A DNA stretch of 64,000 nt, from NCBI GenBank assembly GCA_037178855.1, contig JASJZC010000007.1:3844001-3908000 (forward strand). Direction: 5' to 3'. The notes beneath the pieces were generated by a model. That model made no database searches, was not told where the DNA came from, and saw only the letters and a list, made by a program, of their open reading frames with translations. The translations under genes were made by a program, and so were the position numbers. This document shows, piece by piece, positions 61,456 to 64,000 of the stretch. Numbering within the stretch: position 1 is the first letter of the stretch; every line of letters starts with the position of its first letter. Source of the DNA: Oscheius sp. JU75 (lineage: Eukaryota > Nematoda > Chromadorea > Rhabditida > Rhabditidae).

Positions 61456-62466
61456 ATGAAGAGTTCATCGATAGTTTTTCTCACCTTCTCCTTGTGCGCC
61501 ATCATAATCTTCAGCTCCCTATTTGTTATTGGTTCTCTGTTCTATGAAGCACAAAGCTTGCTGTCGGATTCTCTTTTTGAGATTAACGAGTTCAAGGTGG
61601 GTCTTGAGAAACACTGAACTCTCGTTTCCAGTTCGTTGCTGATGACGCCTGGGCCAGAATGGCTGAGCCACAAGGACCTTTCATCTTTCGAACAAAACGA
61701 TCAGAAGAAACATGCAATTGCAACCTAGACGTGCAGCATACTTGTCCTATTGGGGAGCCTGGAGTTCGAGGAGCTCCCGGAATTGCCGGCCAGCCGGGCG
61801 AACCTGGTAGAAAGGGCAAAAAGGGTGCGCCCGGCCTTGGTCTTCAAAATCACCCAGGCGGCTGTGTACTCTGTCCTGCTGGACCCCAAGGTATAAAAAC
61901 ATATTGAGCAATGAAGCTAATTGTTCAGGACCGCCAGGGGAGTCAGGACCTGATGGAATCAGAGGTCCAGACGGAAAAGATGGTCAACCTGGTGGCATTC
62001 AAGGACCTCCTGGGGAAGCTGGGGAGGAAGGTATGAAAGGCAATATCGGGCCAAAGGGTCAAAAAGGAGATCGCGGATTGGACGGAGGTCAGTGCCCAAA
62101 GCCAAATCCAGGTCGACCGGGAGTTCGAGGTCCACGTGGTCAACGGGGAGAACCGGGGTAAGCATTGTTTTCACTCTTTTTTATTCACTATCTGTCAGAC
62201 CCGATGGAGATAGTGGCCGCGAAGGTAATATTGGGAGGGTCGGTTACGCTGGTTTGAACGGAATGAATGGAATTCCGGGAGAGGATGGAACACCAGGAGA
62301 TTTTGGAGATATTGGTTTGCCTGGCGACGATGCTACTTATTGTCGTTGCCCACACCGTTCCCGAATGCTTCCCGAAGAAGTTAACGCAGCTTATAGGATG
62401 AATGAAGAAGAGCGGATGAAACGACTTGAGTCCGATCAAATTCCTAGAGCTTATATTGTCTACTAG
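61456..62466 (+). CDS. nematode cuticle collagen
   Basis: Four exons. The N-terminus has a membrane or signal segment (FLTFSLCAIIIFSSLFVIGS). Exon 2 holds a furin-like basic site (RTKR, about 61690), then cysteines (CNCNLDVQHTCP), the first Gly-X-Y block (GEPGVRGAPGIAGQPGEPGR) and CVLC. Exons 3-4 carry two longer triplet blocks (GPPGEAGEEGMKGNIGPKG; GYAGLNGMNGIPGEDGTPG), separated by GGQCPKPNPG, and end with YCRCPHR and a non-triplet tail to 62466. This layout is that of the col/rol/dpy secreted cuticle collagens, which trimerise, are cleaved and are cross-linked through the cysteines. It lies about 250 bp downstream of the tetraspanin on the same strand. Confidence 0.94.
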
Positions 62467-63642
62467 ATGCCATTTTACAATAAGAATTAATGTACACTTT
62501 TTTCCATCAAAATGAGATCAAATGTGCCTTAGATGTATCTGCGTACAATATTTTGTAAATTTTTGTTTTTTCGCCAATTTCTCAAAAGACGCTCTCATCC
62601 TTTCGTACCAGAATGTACCATCTGGCTGGTAGAAAAACGGTGGGCGTAGATTAACAGCTGACACCTGTCATTGCTTATGTTTTACATAAACTTTCGGTGA
62701 CAAGTGACCCTCTCCTTTCTTATCTATCTAGTTGTAAACGCCCAAAAGTCTGTGTGTATGTGTTTGAAGCCAATATTGCCAATCTGACAGTTAGTGACAG
62801 CAATCACTCTTTGCAAGTCAAGTTAGATCGAGTCAGCTCGGGAGATGCGTCTCTTGGAGAGCGTTGATCCTGCCACGGTAGCTGCCCCAACGGGGCATCA
62901 AAGAAACTTGTCAGACATATCCCTTTCATTTGCACAGAAAAGAAACCTATATACGATGAATGTGCCATTGCTTGGAGTGTATTTTTACGTTAACCACCCA
63001 CTCACTTCGTCCTTTCTTGTTTATCGGCGCCCCTGATAATAACCTTTCACAAACGTTCAAAATAAATTAGGCAGAGTTGTTTGCGTCCTAAGTTTTCAGG
63101 AGCTAATCAGGAGGAGCGGAGGCAAGTGTTGACTGCGGTCAATGCCGCCTGCTGCACATGCTTTTGGCCACGAGCGTAGCCGCGGCGAATTATTTGTCAG
63201 CTGGCAGCGCCAAACGAGGCGGCGTTCATTCCACTCACAATTCTTGCAAATACATGATCAAACTTTGGCTCTCAGTCTCTTCAATTTCAATCGATACGAG
63301 CTCCTCGCAGCTGGACTATGTAGCAATAAAGGCGCAGCTGGCCTATCCTCCTTTACTCTCAGATCACCCGCTATTTGTTCTAGTTCCTGTTTGCTCAAAG
63401 CTAGTGCGTTTTCGAATCTGGAAGTAAGTGCGGAGCAAAAACTTTTATGCTTTCTTTTCTGCCAATTCACGGAGGTCTTGACCGTTTTTTGAATTTATTC
63501 TCCCGGGTTTCATTCATATGCGTTGGTTTTCGTCGTATTGTTGTCATGACAATTTTTCGCGAAAATAACATTTCAGTTCTTCTCATCCCCAGCATCATAG
63601 CTTTCGCTCCACCCTCTAATCCCACTCTTTCAGCGGCCCGCC
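62467..63642. other. intergenic, with transporter 5' region
   Basis: Contains an AATAAG/AATTAA-rich collagen 3' end near 62480. The rest is probably the promoter and leader of the amino-acid transporter, with CTTTCAG about 10 bp before its ATG as a cis- or trans-splice acceptor. Short frames near 62850-63500 are not convincing. Confidence 0.4.
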
Positions 63643-64000
63643 ATGGACGTCGAACAGGAGAAAAGTAACCAGATGGGCCTGCTGGCCTGCATATCGTACG
63701 TTGTTGGTGAGTATGTTATAGTTTAACTCTCTCAAAATAGAACCGATTCAGTCTTGTTTTTTTTTTAGGTAATGTCATCGGGTCAGGAATCTTCATCACG
63801 CCTGGAAGTGTTCTCCAGCAGGCTGGCTCTATTGGAATGTCGTTAGTCATCTGGACTGTTTGTGGACTCATCAGCCTTCTAGGTGAGACGATTCTTGGTA
63901 GTTCTAAATAAAAAATTGGTCCAGGTGGAATTGCTTACATCGAATTGGGAACGGGCATTCCATCAGATGGAGGAGACTTTGCGTATGCTACCTTTGTTGG
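63643..64000 (+). CDS. LAT-type (APC family) amino-acid transporter, partial
   Basis: 5' part only; the gene runs past the window edge. Exons 63643-63706, 63769-63882 and 63925 onward join in phase. After a short polar start ([12 protein letters not shown]) comes TM1 with the substrate motif in [20 protein letters not shown] (GSGIF), then TM2 ([20 protein letters not shown]) and [16 protein letters not shown]. This is the light chain of heterodimeric amino-acid transporters (SLC7, C. elegans aat genes), which exchange neutral or basic amino acids, usually with a 4F2-type heavy chain. The identity within the family cannot be decided from this fragment. Confidence 0.9.

Overview
The window looks like chromadorean nematode nuclear DNA. 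It carries a cuticle collagen with short Gly-X-Y blocks, an almost unaltered GAR-2-type muscarinic-like receptor, a DEG/ENaC channel, and split genes whose introns are mostly 40-60 bp with GTAAGT-like donors and TTTCAG acceptors. I did not assign a genus. Genes were rebuilt by eye from exon pieces, joining GT..AG boundaries whose phases agree, so most gene spans are better supported than the smallest exons.

Layout. 2.5-4.7 kb (-): DEG/ENaC channel. 6.5-10.5 kb (+): PDXDC1 orthologue with two possible first exons. 13.5-17.8 kb (+): P5B ATPase (ATP13A2/3 class). 20.7-21.3 kb (+): orphan four-helix membrane protein. 21.6-24.2 kb (-): NDRG. 25.8-26.3 kb (-): C20orf27/ADISSP-like protein. 28.4-31.1 kb (-): R3HCC1/R3HCC1L homologue. 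37.4-37.9 kb (+): short secreted precursor ending in an allatostatin-C-like cysteine-loop peptide. 41.5-44.6 kb (-): gar-2. 48.2-49.9 kb (-): muscle-type Ig protein. 52.3-58.3 kb (-): acidic RGG protein, LIM protein, Dbl-family RhoGEF and a small secreted cysteine protein, all on one strand. 58.9-61.2 kb (+): tetraspanin with two alternative exon sets for its large extracellular loop. 61.5-62.5 kb (+): cuticle collagen. 63.6 kb to the end (+): LAT-type amino-acid transporter, cut by the window edge.

How they fit together. This is ordinary mixed gene content rather than one dedicated pathway. Themes are neuromuscular signalling and structure (DEG/ENaC, gar-2, the peptide, Ig and LIM muscle proteins, RhoGEF) and membrane or lysosomal transport (P5B ATPase, amino-acid transporter, tetraspanin). 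Two same-strand pairs are close enough to be operon candidates: LIM to acidic protein, and tetraspanin to collagen. The signals I rate most worth a second look are the allatostatin-C-like precursor, the duplicated tetraspanin loop exons, an in-frame 39-nt intron-like insert without an AG acceptor in the ATPase just before its GDGANDC motif, and an inverted pair of similar exons at 40.1 and 41.0 kb. Long stretches, especially 31.1-37.3 kb, show no gene I can support.
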